Positions 15,196 through 22,345 of a stretch of DNA of 22,345 nt are shown piece by piece. Location of the stretch: NCBI GenBank assembly GCA_047623825.1, contig JBLHOS010000052.1, positions 1 through 22,345 of the forward strand, written 5' to 3'. The number at the start of each line of letters is the position of its first letter. The stretch's first letter is position 1. The notes beneath the pieces were generated by a model. It saw nothing but the letters and a program-made list of their open reading frames with translations, ran no database searches and had not been told where the DNA came from. This DNA is from JBLHOS01 sp047623825 (GTDB taxonomy: Bacteria; Pseudomonadota; Alphaproteobacteria; Rhodobacterales; Rhodobacteraceae). A program made the translations under genes and the position numbers.

Positions 15196-15942
15196 TCAGA
15201 TGCGTGGATCGCTGGACATCCGGGCGTGCAACGCCTCCATCCGTTCAAGCAATGCGGCCGTTTTCATACGGCCATCCGCCGATAGAACGCCCATTTGCAT
15301 GGCCATAAGGCGCAGATCCGATACAGAGACTTTGGGTTGGCTCTCATCTTGGGCGATGCTGGCTGCAACCTGCGGAATTGGTGCGTCGTCGATGGCCGGG
15401 GGCGCAGGGGCAATCTGAGGTTCTGGAATGAAATCGGGCTCTGCGATTGGCTCAACAACTTGCTCAACTTCGGCCTCGGTCTCCTCAGGTATCTCCTGGG
15501 GCTGGGAAACTGGGTCCAGTTCTGTCACCAGATCAGGCAGCGCTACTTTTGCCTCCGCGTCCGTGGTGTCGTCAAAGAATTCAGTCTCAATGCCACCGAC
15601 AACCGTGAAGGGCTCATGCTCAACGATGTGGTCGTTCATCTGGCCCCCGTCAGTCGGCACATAATCATCCAGACTTTGGGACAGCGCCGAAACATGTGGG
15701 ATACCCTCTTCGCGGATAATTTTCTGGACGCCGCGAATGGTCAGACCATCGTCATGCAGTAATTGTTTGATACCACCGATCAGACGCATATCGGAGGGCC
15801 GGTAGTACCGCCTGCCGCCGGCGCGTTTTACCGGCTTTATTTGTTGAAACTTGCTTTCCCAAAACCGCAAGACATGTGCCTGCACGCCCAACCAATCGGC
15901 CACTTCGCGGATGGTCCGAAAAGCCTTAGGCGACTTGTCCAT
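15196..15942 (-). CDS. MerR-family transcriptional regulator with acidic C-terminal extension
   Basis: The N-terminal 80 residues form a MerR-type winged helix-turn-helix: TIREVADWLGVQAHVLRFWE (10-29) followed by the wing KRAGGRRYYRPSD (39-51) and the helix LLHDDGLTIRGVQKII. The remaining 168 residues are not a known sensor domain; they are acidic and proline-rich (around EIPEETEAEVEQVVEP) and probably unstructured, ending in a short helix SDLRLMAMQMGVLSADGRMKTAALLERM. It lacks the metal-binding cysteines of classic MerR. It starts seven bases after the ihfA stop on the same strand, so the two are one transcript. This pairing is common in Rhodobacteraceae, but its regulon is not known to me. 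Confidence 0.85.
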   Translation of the reverse strand: MDKSPKAFRTIREVADWLGVQAHVLRFWESKFQQIKPVKRAGGRRYYRPSDMRLIGGIKQLLHDDGLTIRGVQKIIREEGIPHVSALSQSLDDYVPTDGGQMNDHIVEHEPFTVVGGIETEFFDDTTDAEAKVALPDLVTELDPVSQPQEIPEETEAEVEQVVEPIAEPDFIPEPQIAPAPPAIDDAPIPQVAASIAQDESQPKVSVSDLRLMAMQMGVLSADGRMKTAALLERMEALHARMSSDPRI

Positions 15943-15948
15943 CTCAAA

Positions 15949-16251
15949 TTAGTCCTTATTGCCTACGGCAACGCGGTCTTTCATCAGGTGGGACGGGCGA
16001 AATGTCAGGACGCGGCGGGGATGAATTGGGACTTCTTCACCAGTCTTGGGGTTACGTCCAATCCGAGCAGTTTTGCTGCGAACAGAAAATGTCCCAAAAG
16101 ACGAAATCTTGACTTGCTCACCGGCCACCAGACTGTCTGACATCACATCCAGAACGCGCTCAACCAATTGAGCACTTTCATTGCGTGACAAGCCGACCTC
16201 GCGGAAGACCGCTTCGCTAAGATCCATACGTGTGAGTGTTTTTCCGGTCAT
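15949..16251 (-). CDS. ihfA: Integration host factor alpha subunit
   Basis: This is a sequence-preferring DNA-bending protein that forms a heterodimer with IhfB and acts in the nucleoid, transcription and recombination. The start at 16251 is chosen over an open extension to 16317 because GGGAG precedes it and because it gives the usual 100 residues. The dimerisation helices occupy about 1-45, the KISSFGTFSVR core follows (48-58), and the DNA-intercalating arm carries GRNPKTGEEVPI (65-76) with its proline. The end RVLTFRPSHLMKDRV is typical of IhfA. It lies between fabH upstream and the MerR-type gene downstream; the 99-base gap to fabH may hold a separate promoter. Confidence 0.95.
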   Translation of the reverse strand: MTGKTLTRMDLSEAVFREVGLSRNESAQLVERVLDVMSDSLVAGEQVKISSFGTFSVRSKTARIGRNPKTGEEVPIHPRRVLTFRPSHLMKDRVAVGNKD

Positions 16252-16350
16252 TCCAAATCTCCCTACAACCTGAAAAGGACCATGAGTGAATGGGTTTCTC
16301 AAGTCAATATCAAGCACTTGGGAACAGGCATTGTCTTGTCGCTTGAAGCG

Positions 16351-17325
16351 CTACCAGCGTAGAACGACAGCACCCCATGCCAGACCACCGCCAATGGCCT
16401 CTGTGACCAGTAAGTCACCACGTTTAATTTGGCCGCGAGCGACCCCAACTGATAGCGCTAAAGGGATCGATGCGGCGGACGTGTTGCCGTGATCCTGAAC
16501 CGTCACGATCACCTTATCCATCGGCACACCCATCTTTTGGGCAGTCCGCGCGATGATCCGCAAGTTAGCCTGATGTGGGACAATCCAATTAACATCCGCA
16601 GCTGTTAGGCCGGCTGATGCCAAGGCATGATGCGCAGTTTCAGCAAGCTTTTCAACAGCATGACGGAAAACCTCTTTACCCTGCATTTTCAAAACGCCGG
16701 TAGATTGGGTAGAGGACACGCCGCCGTCAACGTAAAGTAAATCGCGAAATTGACCATCTGAATGCAGATCAGTCGATAAGATACCACGATCTGTGCTGAC
16801 GCCGTTTCCGGTCTGCGCCTCAAGTATCAGCGCGCCTGCGCCATCCCCAAAAAGAACGCTGGTTGTGCGATCGGACCAATCCATGATGCGGCTGAAAGTT
16901 TCGGCGCCAATCACCAAAACGCGCTTGGCCTGACCGGCCAGAATAAATGCGTTGGCGGTACTTAGCGCAAAAACGAATCCTGCGCAGACGGCCTGAACGT
17001 CAAAGGCAAAACCGTTGGTCATGCCCAAACCCGCCTGCACCATGGTGGCGGCAGACGGAAAAGTCAGATCAGGCGTCGATGTAGCAACGATAATCGCATC
17101 AATATCTGCGGCTTCAAGACCCGCGTCTGCCAATGCAGCCTGTGCGGCCATGATCGCCATTTGGGATGTTGTTTCGCCCTCAGCAGCAAAATGGCGACGC
17201 TCAATCCCGCTGCGCGACCGGATCCACTCATCGCTTGTATCAACGGTGGCCTCAAACTCGCTGTTTGGAACACTGCGAGCGGGCAGGTAGTGGCCGATAC
17301 CGACGGGAACAGCGCGAAGGGTCAT
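16351..17325 (-). CDS. fabH: Beta-ketoacyl-ACP synthase III
   Basis: FabH condenses acetyl-CoA with malonyl-ACP and so starts fatty-acid synthesis. The thiolase-fold protein of 324 residues has all three catalytic residues: Cys114 in QAVCAGF, His251 in IVPHQANLR, and Asn281 in DHGNTSAAS. The C-terminal IGGGLAWGAVVLRW motif is also standard. The ATG shares four bases (ATGA) with the plsX stop, so translation is coupled. Together with plsX it forms the conserved link between fatty-acid initiation and phospholipid synthesis. Confidence 0.97.
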   Translation of the reverse strand: MTLRAVPVGIGHYLPARSVPNSEFEATVDTSDEWIRSRSGIERRHFAAEGETTSQMAIMAAQAALADAGLEAADIDAIIVATSTPDLTFPSAATMVQAGLGMTNGFAFDVQAVCAGFVFALSTANAFILAGQAKRVLVIGAETFSRIMDWSDRTTSVLFGDGAGALILEAQTGNGVSTDRGILSTDLHSDGQFRDLLYVDGGVSSTQSTGVLKMQGKEVFRHAVEKLAETAHHALASAGLTAADVNWIVPHQANLRIIARTAQKMGVPMDKVIVTVQDHGNTSAASIPLALSVGVARGQIKRGDLLVTEAIGGGLAWGAVVLRW

Positions 17326-18413
17326 GCTCCGGGTCCTGATTCTGATTTCTGAGGAGTGTTTTGGGACGCTGTGATCCGTGCGGCCAACCGGTCGTTAAAG
17401 CCTGATGCGGCCAATTGCGCCGCTAATTTTATGGCCGCCGCAACGCCAGTGGCATCAGCTGAGCCATGGGATTTCACGACAGTACCGTTCAGCCCCAGAA
17501 AGACGCCGCCGTTCACACGCCGTGGATCGATCCGTTTTGACAAACGCCGTAGCGACGTTAGCGCCAAAAGGGCGGCAAAGCGCGACAGAGGTGAAAACTT
17601 GAACGCTTCGGCCAGTAGATCGCGGATCAGGCCGGCAGTTCCTTCACCAGTCTTAAGGGCAATGTTGCCGGTAAAGCCATCTGTGACGATGACATCGACG
17701 CGGTCAGACGGAATATCCCCGCCTTCAATAAATCCAACAAAATCAAATTCGGCCGTCACGGCAGCTTCCGAAATACGCTCAAACGCTAATTTCAGTTCGG
17801 CCCGGCCTTTGTGTTCTTCTGTGCCGACATTCAGCAATCCAACGCGCGGGCGGGGCTGACCCAGTCCGTTGCGGGCATAACTGACGCCCATTAGGGCATA
17901 TTGCAGCAAATCTTCGGCGTCGGCGCGGATGTCTGCGCCTACGTCCAACATGACATTAAAGCCATGAACGTTTCGCGATGGCCACAAACACGCGATTGCA
18001 GGGCGATTGACGCCCGGCACTTTGCGCAGCCGCACCATGCTTAACGCCATCAACGCCCCGGTATTGCCGCAGCTGACAGCGACAGTCGCCTCCCCATTGC
18101 GAACGGCCTCGATCGCGGACCACATCGAAGTGTCCTGGCCGTGCCGCATCACGTGGCTGGGTTTGGCGTCCATCGTGACGACACCTGTGGTGTGGCGCAC
18201 ATCACAGCGACCAATCAGATCACGTTTACGCGCGATCAGTTTGTTCAGTTGTTCGCCGTCACCATGGACCACGAATCGAAGACTTGAATTCTTTAAAGCG
18301 GATTTGGCCATTCCTGCGACAATGGCCGCAGGGCCCAAATCACCGCCCATGGCGTCAATCGACAGCACTGTTTCGGACGTTGTCGTACGTTTCAGAGCTG
18401 CCGTTTCTGCCAT
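17322..18413 (-). CDS. plsX: Phosphate acyltransferase PlsX
   Basis: PlsX is a peripheral membrane enzyme that converts acyl-ACP and phosphate to acyl-phosphate, the donor for PlsY in phosphatidic acid synthesis. The 363-residue sequence begins with the family signature VLSIDAMGGDLGP (about 16-28) and continues with SCGNTGALMA, FNVMLDVGA and VTDGFTGNIALKTGEG, all hallmarks of PlsX. The C-terminus is proline- and serine-rich and variable. It starts 30 bases after rpmF and overlaps fabH by four bases. The ribosome-binding site is weak, so it probably relies on translational coupling or read-through from rpmF. Confidence 0.96.
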   Translation of the reverse strand: MAETAALKRTTTSETVLSIDAMGGDLGPAAIVAGMAKSALKNSSLRFVVHGDGEQLNKLIARKRDLIGRCDVRHTTGVVTMDAKPSHVMRHGQDTSMWSAIEAVRNGEATVAVSCGNTGALMALSMVRLRKVPGVNRPAIACLWPSRNVHGFNVMLDVGADIRADAEDLLQYALMGVSYARNGLGQPRPRVGLLNVGTEEHKGRAELKLAFERISEAAVTAEFDFVGFIEGGDIPSDRVDVIVTDGFTGNIALKTGEGTAGLIRDLLAEAFKFSPLSRFAALLALTSLRRLSKRIDPRRVNGGVFLGLNGTVVKSHGSADATGVAAAIKLAAQLAASGFNDRLAARITASQNTPQKSESGPGA

Positions 18414-18443
18414 TAGATGTCTGCCTGTATGGCCAAACGGGCC

Positions 18444-18650
18444 TTAGGCCGCATCTTCGTCGAGATCAATCTCGCCTGCAAGGGCAACGACCTCACGTTC
18501 AGCATAGTGGCCACAAGACGGGCACACGTGGTGCGGCCGCTTCAGCTCACCGCAATTTGAGCACTCGTTGGGGTTTTCCGCAACCAGCGCATCGTGGGAC
18601 CGACGCATGTTGCGTCGGGATTTCGTAATCTTGCTTTTTGGGACAGCCAT
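18444..18650 (-). CDS. rpmF: Ribosomal protein bL32
   Basis: This is a component of the large ribosomal subunit, 68 residues long. It starts with MAVPKSKITKSRRNMRRSHD, typical of L32, and has a zinc ribbon formed by CSNC and CPSC, so it is the zinc-binding form. The tail is acidic. GAGG precedes the ATG at suitable distance. It is followed by plsX and fabH, the common rpmF-plsX-fabH order. Confidence 0.97.
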   Translation of the reverse strand: MAVPKSKITKSRRNMRRSHDALVAENPNECSNCGELKRPHHVCPSCGHYAEREVVALAGEIDLDEDAA

Positions 18651-18861
18651 GTCACAACCTCGGGTTTTTCGGGGCGGCGTTCTGAACCGATGCCCCGGTG
18701 GAATTCTACGTTCGTCAGAAATGCATCGCGAGGTTAAATTTAACCCTTAGGACGCTACAAACAATGCTGCTGACGCAAGCGGCGATTGAGGCCGGGAACA
18801 TAGTAGAATTTCCCGTCCATGCAAGTCCTTTTCCGTCGATCCTTTGTTCAGGCAAATCAGC
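18651..18861. promoter_or_regulatory. Leader and probable promoter region of the rpmF-plsX-fabH operon
   Basis: This gap of 211 bases separates the DUF177 gene from rpmF. It includes a perfect 14-bp palindrome, GGTTAAATTTAACC (18732-18745), about 82 bases before the rpmF start. Reading the minus strand, TTGCAT followed after 16 bases by TATGTT lies upstream of the palindrome and is a moderate promoter candidate, which would place the palindrome in the leader. Confidence 0.45.
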
Positions 18862-19431
18862 CTATTTTTCGTCCTCGTCTTTGTCGGGCGTGTCAGTCTT
18901 GTCACGAAGAGCCGCAAGCCCTGCAAAGGCGCGGGTATCCTCGTCGCGCATCGGGGTCACACCGGGGGCCGCAAAGATTGCCTCGCCCAGCGTTGCGGCC
19001 TCGCTCCGCGGGTAAAGTGGCAGGTTCAGCGCTAGCGCCTCCATCATCACCTCATAGGGGGCGATGGTTTCGCCCAATGCATCGATTGTCTCATCATTGG
19101 TCATTTCAACTTCTTCTTCGTCTTGCGGTTGGTCGAGGTCGCGCAAATAGCGCCGTGTCACGTCCACCTCGATCCGCGTGCGCACTGGAACCAGCGTTAC
19201 GGCGCAAGGCTGAACAACGCTGACACCTAAGTGGCCGTCCAAACGCCAGCTTTCCTTGCCGTCGGCACGCACAGTACCTACAAAGCTCAGCTTGCGCAGT
19301 CCTGACAGCTCAAGCTCGTCTGCGATCAACTTACAAAACGGCGGCTCGGGTCGCAGCTCAAAGCTGGTGGCAGTGCGTGTTGGCAAATCTTTGACACGCA
19401 ACGGGGCGGGGGGGGCAAAAGGGTCTGACAT
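18862..19431 (-). CDS. DUF177 (YceD-family) protein
   Basis: This is a cytosolic protein of 189 residues. YceD/DUF177 proteins almost always sit upstream of rpmF and have been tied to large-subunit ribosomal RNA metabolism, with no established reaction. The start at 19431 has AAGGA six bases upstream; the open frame extends six codons further to 19449 without a site. Visible family features are the C-V-T-L stretch VQPCAVTLVPVRTRIEVDVTRRYL in the middle, an acidic segment DLDQPQDEEEVEM, and EALALNLPLYPRSE near the end. Codons 7-11 contain a run of eight C bases (19408-19415), coding for prolines. It is divergent from the bamE-like gene. Confidence 0.85.
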   Translation of the reverse strand: MSDPFAPPAPLRVKDLPTRTATSFELRPEPPFCKLIADELELSGLRKLSFVGTVRADGKESWRLDGHLGVSVVQPCAVTLVPVRTRIEVDVTRRYLRDLDQPQDEEEVEMTNDETIDALGETIAPYEVMMEALALNLPLYPRSEAATLGEAIFAAPGVTPMRDEDTRAFAGLAALRDKTDTPDKDEDEK

Positions 19432-19552
19432 CTGGCGTCCTTGAAACATGTGCGCAGGGTGCGGCTAAGCTTGCCCTGTTCGCTTTGGTCGGTTAAGCCG
19501 ATAAAAAGGTTTGGCGGGTCTGGCAAGAGCCCGCATCGAAAGGGGCGAACGG

Positions 19553-20044
19553 ATGGGGATCGTGCAGAGGATATCCAAGTTATTTGGGCCAAATTTGGCA
19601 AAGCGTTTGCGTTTGCTGTCGGCGGGTTTGATTTGTGCCACTTTGGTCGCCTGCTCTGCAACATTCGTCAACCATGGTTATATACCGCCAGAAGAAGATT
19701 TGGCCTTCATCACGCCCGGTACCGACAGTCGTAGTTCGCTGGAAGATAGCATCGGGCTTCCGTCTGCATCTGGTGTGATCCGCGATGACACATGGTTCTA
19801 TATCGCATCGCGTGTCCGAAATTATGCCTACCGGGCACCAGAGGTGATTGAGCGCCAGATCGTTGCCATCTCGTTCGACACTGAGGGCACTGTCACCAAT
19901 GTCGAGCGGTTTGGCCTAGATGATGGTCAATTGATTACCCTGTCGCGGCGCGTAACAGATACAAATATCCAAGACATCACGTTTCTGCGTCAGTTGATGG
20001 GGAACTTTGGCCGGATCGATATTGGGCAGGCCTTGGCTAACTAA
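19553..20044 (+). CDS. bamE: Outer-membrane assembly lipoprotein, BamE (SmpA/OmlA) family
   Basis: BamE is a small lipoprotein of the beta-barrel assembly complex in the outer membrane. The protein has 163 residues. The ATG at 19553 follows AAGGGG and gives a basic N-region, a hydrophobic segment, and a lipobox LVAC with Cys34 as the acylated residue. After the cysteine, the SmpA/OmlA pattern is seen: HGYIPPEEDLAFITPGTDSR and DTWFYIASR (the conserved WYY-like strand), then VVAISFDTEGTVTNVERF. The long C-terminal region (TLSRRVTDTNIQDITFLRQL) is typical of alphaproteobacterial members. The 121 bases to the divergent DUF177 gene must hold both promoters. Confidence 0.9.
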   Translation: MGIVQRISKLFGPNLAKRLRLLSAGLICATLVACSATFVNHGYIPPEEDLAFITPGTDSRSSLEDSIGLPSASGVIRDDTWFYIASRVRNYAYRAPEVIERQIVAISFDTEGTVTNVERFGLDDGQLITLSRRVTDTNIQDITFLRQLMGNFGRIDIGQALAN

Positions 20045-20105
20045 CTGGGCGACCGATTAACTGGGTCACCAGCTGTTATAGCCAAGACCTGCGATTTATC
20101 TGGAC

Positions 20106-20513
20106 CTAGTCTGAGGCCTCGCCTGTTTCAGGCTCAAACTCTAGCGCAACTCCGTTTATGCAATAGCGCAGGCCCGTCGGGGCAGGTCCGTCCGGAAACA
20201 CGTGGCCCAAATGCGCCTCACATTTATTGCAATGCACCTCAGTCCTGCGCATGAAAAAGCTGCTATCATCCTTTTCAGCGACCATTTCACCATCAACTGG
20301 GGCGTAAAAACTGGGCCAGCCCGTGCCGCTCTCGAACTTTGCGCTTTGGTCAAACAGGGGTGCACCACAGCATAAGCACATGTAGGTTCCCGGCTCTTTG
20401 GGGAAGTCTTCGTGGGTTCCGGCCCGCTCGGTTCCATGTTTTCGGGTCACTTTATAGGCTAAATCGCCTAATTGTGTGCGCCATTCCGCATCACTCTTGA
20501 TGACTTTGTCCAT
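20106..20513 (-). CDS. msrB: Peptide-methionine (R)-S-oxide reductase
   Basis: MsrB repairs oxidised methionine by reducing the R-epimer of methionine sulfoxide. The 135-residue protein has both zinc-binding pairs, CLCC (Cys46, Cys49) and CNKC (Cys95, Cys98), the substrate-binding GTGWPSFY (63-70), HLGHVFPDGP (101-110) and the catalytic Cys118 in RYCINGVAL. It has no signal peptide, so it is the cytosolic form. AGAGGA sits six bases upstream of the ATG. It converges with the bamE-like gene; the 61 bases between them have no convincing terminator. Confidence 0.96.
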   Translation of the reverse strand: MDKVIKSDAEWRTQLGDLAYKVTRKHGTERAGTHEDFPKEPGTYMCLCCGAPLFDQSAKFESGTGWPSFYAPVDGEMVAEKDDSSFFMRRTEVHCNKCEAHLGHVFPDGPAPTGLRYCINGVALEFEPETGEASD

Positions 20514-20628
20514 TCATGTCCTCTTGTCGTGTGAGTGTCATGCGCCCTAAGTGGTGGGGAGCTAGACAAATGTAGGCACCTTGGTGTGTTCGGCCAAGAC
20601 CTAACCTTGCAATCGTGGGAGCAAGGCG

Positions 20629-21378
20629 ATGATTAGTTTGCGAAAAGGCCGGTACCGGGCGCGGTTTGGCGATGGACCGGGTGATCTGCGTGCCGCCCAG
20701 CAATTGCGGTACCTGGCGTTCAGGGGAAAACCGGCACCGGGAACGGAGGCCGGCACTGACGCTGATGCGTTCGACGCCAGTTGCAGCCATATTCTAGTTG
20801 AGGACGTGACGTCTGAGACGCTTGTGTGTTGTTTTCGGTTGCTCCGCCTATCGGGCGGGGCAGAGATTGGGCGCAGTTACTCCGCCCAATATTATGAACT
20901 GTCAGCTTTGTCAGACTTTGTTGGGCCGATGGTTGAGATGGGACGCTTTTGCATCCATCCGGCCTGGAAAGATCCTGACATCCTGCGTGTCGCATGGGGC
21001 GCAATGACGGCATACGTCGATGACGAAGGGGTTGAGATGTTATTTGGCTGCTCGTCATTTCATGGGACAGAGGCGGCGGAATACTATGATGCATTTGCGC
21101 TGCTGCGAGACCGCCATATTGCCCCAAAACGCTGGTTGCCGCGGGTCAAGGCGCCCTCAGTCTTCAAATTTGCCCAAAGATTGCGCCGCAAACCGGACCT
21201 GAAATCAGCGCAGGCCATGATGCCGCCCCTGTTGCGGACCTATCTGCTAATGGGGGGATGGGTCAGTGATCACGCGGTAGTCGACCGGGATTTGAATACA
21301 TTGCATGTCTTTACTGGGTTGGAAATCAAGGCGATCCCGCCCGCTCGTGCCCGCCTGTTGCGTGCAGTTGCAAACTAG
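20629..21378 (+). CDS. olsB: Ornithine N-acyltransferase (OlsB-like) for ornithine lipid synthesis
   Basis: OlsB acylates the alpha-amino group of ornithine from a 3-hydroxyacyl-ACP to give lyso-ornithine lipid, the first step toward a phosphorus-free membrane lipid common in marine roseobacters. The 249-residue protein has the GNAT-related fold of this family: LRYLAFRG (26-33), FDASCSHILVED (48-59), the diagnostic SAQYYELSAL (85-94), EMGRFCIHPAW (103-113) and FGCSSFHGT (139-147). The ATG follows a GCAAGG site. OlsA, the second enzyme, is not adjacent; a fusion or a distant gene is possible. Its last 53 bases overlap the 3' end of the convergent acyltransferase gene. Confidence 0.85.
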   Translation: MISLRKGRYRARFGDGPGDLRAAQQLRYLAFRGKPAPGTEAGTDADAFDASCSHILVEDVTSETLVCCFRLLRLSGGAEIGRSYSAQYYELSALSDFVGPMVEMGRFCIHPAWKDPDILRVAWGAMTAYVDDEGVEMLFGCSSFHGTEAAEYYDAFALLRDRHIAPKRWLPRVKAPSVFKFAQRLRRKPDLKSAQAMMPPLLRTYLLMGGWVSDHAVVDRDLNTLHVFTGLEIKAIPPARARLLRAVAN

Positions 21379-22285
21379 CCTGCCTGCCTTGCCAAGCGCG
21401 CCGTAGCGCAATCATGGGGGCCAATGCGCCACTATCCAGCCATGTGCCGCCAAGCGAACGGTGAACAGCACCCGCGCCATGTTTGAACCGCGCGAGTCCC
21501 GGGACAGTGTTTGGATGATACACGCCCATATCGATTTGGTGATGTCCCTGACGCGCAAACGTATTGGCCGCCTCCCACATCAACAGGTTGTGGGCTGAGA
21601 CTTCGCGACCTTGTGCGCCGGACCAGCCGATCTGATAACTGACCGTGTTGCCATGGCGCAAAAACAGCATGGCGGCAATTGGCGTGCCCGCGCGCTTGGC
21701 CGTGAACAGGCGCACTGATCCCGGAGAATGCAGCGCCATTGCACAGATCACGGTGATTGGCATCGCCCGGTAGCTGTTGCGTTCTTGCTGTTCGGCGTCG
21801 CGTGCAAACAACCAATGCCTTGGATCACCGTTGAATGTGCTATCTACAACGCGCAGCCCTTGTTTTTGGGCGTGGCGTAATCGGTTGCGCCATTTGCCGG
21901 TCATGCGTGCCAAGCGGTTTTTTTCGGGTGCCAAAAGATCCAACTCAGCCACTTGGCGGGACTTGGCAATTTGGATAAACCCGGCGGCGGCCATGGTCGC
22001 GGCGTCTGCGGTTGAGCTTGCATTGATGATCAAATGGCGTGCCCCTAACGCCCGGCGTATGGTGATAAGTGCGCCAGATTGGGGGGCTGCATTCCAGATT
22101 GGCCCGCGTGAGATGAGCGCGACGGAACCAAGAATTGGCCAGCGGCGGCGGATCACTTGGGCTTGGCCACCGTCAAACGTAAACGCCTGACATTGCGCGC
22201 CAATCGCATTCAACGCCGCCCCGAATGCAGGATGCTGTTGCAAGCTGTAATTGTGGTCTGAAACAGGGGCCGCACGGTTTTGCAT
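21326..22285 (-). CDS. GNAT-fold acyltransferase (FemAB/BioF2-like)
   Basis: The protein of about 319 residues has the two-lobed pattern of FemAB-related GNAT proteins. The C-terminal lobe reads VRLFTAKRAGTPIAAMLFLRHGNTVSYQIGWS, followed by AHNLLMWEAANTFARQGHHQIDMG, the characteristic acyl-CoA or tRNA-binding helix and strand; then LARFKHGAG, the K-x-G motif. Substrate is unknown: relatives act on peptidoglycan precursors, lipids or polysaccharides. ATG 22285 is used here; a GTG at 22294 in the same frame is possible. Neither has a good ribosome-binding site. The C-terminus extends 53 bases antisense into the olsB-like gene. A TTAA-N7-TTAA site lies 25 bases upstream. Confidence 0.72.
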   Translation of the reverse strand: MQNRAAPVSDHNYSLQQHPAFGAALNAIGAQCQAFTFDGGQAQVIRRRWPILGSVALISRGPIWNAAPQSGALITIRRALGARHLIINASSTADAATMAAAGFIQIAKSRQVAELDLLAPEKNRLARMTGKWRNRLRHAQKQGLRVVDSTFNGDPRHWLFARDAEQQERNSYRAMPITVICAMALHSPGSVRLFTAKRAGTPIAAMLFLRHGNTVSYQIGWSGAQGREVSAHNLLMWEAANTFARQGHHQIDMGVYHPNTVPGLARFKHGAGAVHRSLGGTWLDSGALAPMIALRRAWQGRQASLQLHATGGHERAGSP

Positions 22286-22303
22286 CGGGCACACTTGCCC
22301 GAT
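22284..22303. promoter_or_regulatory. Hairpin over the start of the GNAT-fold acyltransferase gene
   Basis: ATCGGGCA (22284-22291) and TGCCCGAT (22296-22303) form a perfect 8-bp stem with a four-base loop. It covers both candidate start codons (22285 and 22294) on the minus strand, so it could limit ribosome access. The role is inferred from position only. Confidence 0.4.
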
Positions 22304-22309
22304 ACATGC

Positions 22310-22324
22310 TTAATGCGCGGTTAA
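22310..22324. promoter_or_regulatory. Candidate CtrA binding site (TTAA-N7-TTAA)
   Basis: TTAA (22310-22313), seven bases TGCGCGG, then TTAA (22321-22324) match the full consensus of the alphaproteobacterial cell-cycle and motility regulator CtrA exactly. It lies immediately upstream of the GNAT-fold acyltransferase gene and near the right window edge, so it might equally serve a gene outside the window. Confidence 0.45.
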
Positions 22325-22345
22325 TTCTGCGTCATAACGTTTTGC

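Noticed and set aside
15295..15762. Plus-strand open frame of 155 codons
   Set aside because: It is antisense to the low-complexity tail of the MerR-type gene, whose repetitive codons keep the opposite frame open.
19408..19415. Run of eight G/C bases in the DUF177 gene as a phase-variable tract
   Set aside because: It codes for prolines in a Pro/Ala-rich N-terminus of a housekeeping-type gene, and chance is enough to explain a run of this length in GC-rich DNA.
20059..20070. CTGG-GTCA-CCAG hairpin between the bamE-like gene and msrB as a terminator
   Set aside because: The stem has only four pairs and no T-run on either strand.

Overview
The window reads as a chromosomal segment of a marine alphaproteobacterium of the Rhodobacteraceae (Roseobacter group). 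This placement is inferred from four things: the adjacent pair dmdA-acuI for dimethylsulfoniopropionate (DMSP) use; the block DUF177-rpmF-plsX-fabH-ihfA-merR-tRNA-Pro, whose order I recall as typical of this family; a long double-domain dCTP deaminase; and an ornithine-lipid acyltransferase. Base composition looks moderately GC-rich throughout.

Left part (1-5760). An unrecognised open frame runs in from the left edge, followed by a small secreted protein of unknown function (418-858). A gene-poor stretch (859-1613) holds the decayed 3' end of an IS21-family istB on the minus strand. Next come a low-specificity threonine aldolase (+), a secreted DUF302 protein (-), and dmdA (+) and acuI (+). 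These last two genes would demethylate DMSP and detoxify acryloyl-CoA. They are separated by a clear intrinsic terminator, and acuI ends in a second one that works in both directions.

Middle part (5764-13862, all minus strand). This is one long peptide/nickel-class ABC importer operon. It is transcribed from a good sigma70-like promoter at 13834-13862, with an inverted repeat lying over the predicted transcription start. The order is: solute-binding protein 1, hairpin, solute-binding protein 2, GC-rich hairpin, a glutathionyl-hydroquinone-reductase-like GST, permease B, permease C, and a fused double ATPase. The last three genes are joined by one-base TGATG overlaps. Two binding proteins and a GST in the same operon suggest a substrate other than ordinary peptides, but the sequence does not say which.

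Right part (13882-22345). Here lie the fused dCTP deaminase, tRNA-Pro(GGG) with its own terminator, a MerR-type regulator, ihfA, fabH, plsX, rpmF and a DUF177 protein, all on the minus strand and linking fatty-acid/phospholipid initiation with ribosome and nucleoid proteins. Divergent from these is a BamE-type outer-membrane lipoprotein. Then come msrB (-), an olsB-like ornithine acyltransferase (+), and a GNAT-fold acyltransferase (-) whose 3' end overlaps olsB antisense. An apparent full CtrA site (TTAA-N7-TTAA) lies just upstream of this last gene.

Most of the window is ordinary core-type genome. I found no CRISPR array, prophage, toxin-antitoxin pair or defence system. The points most worth a second look are the GST-containing importer operon with its operator, the regulatory layout of dmdA-acuI, and the istB remnant.
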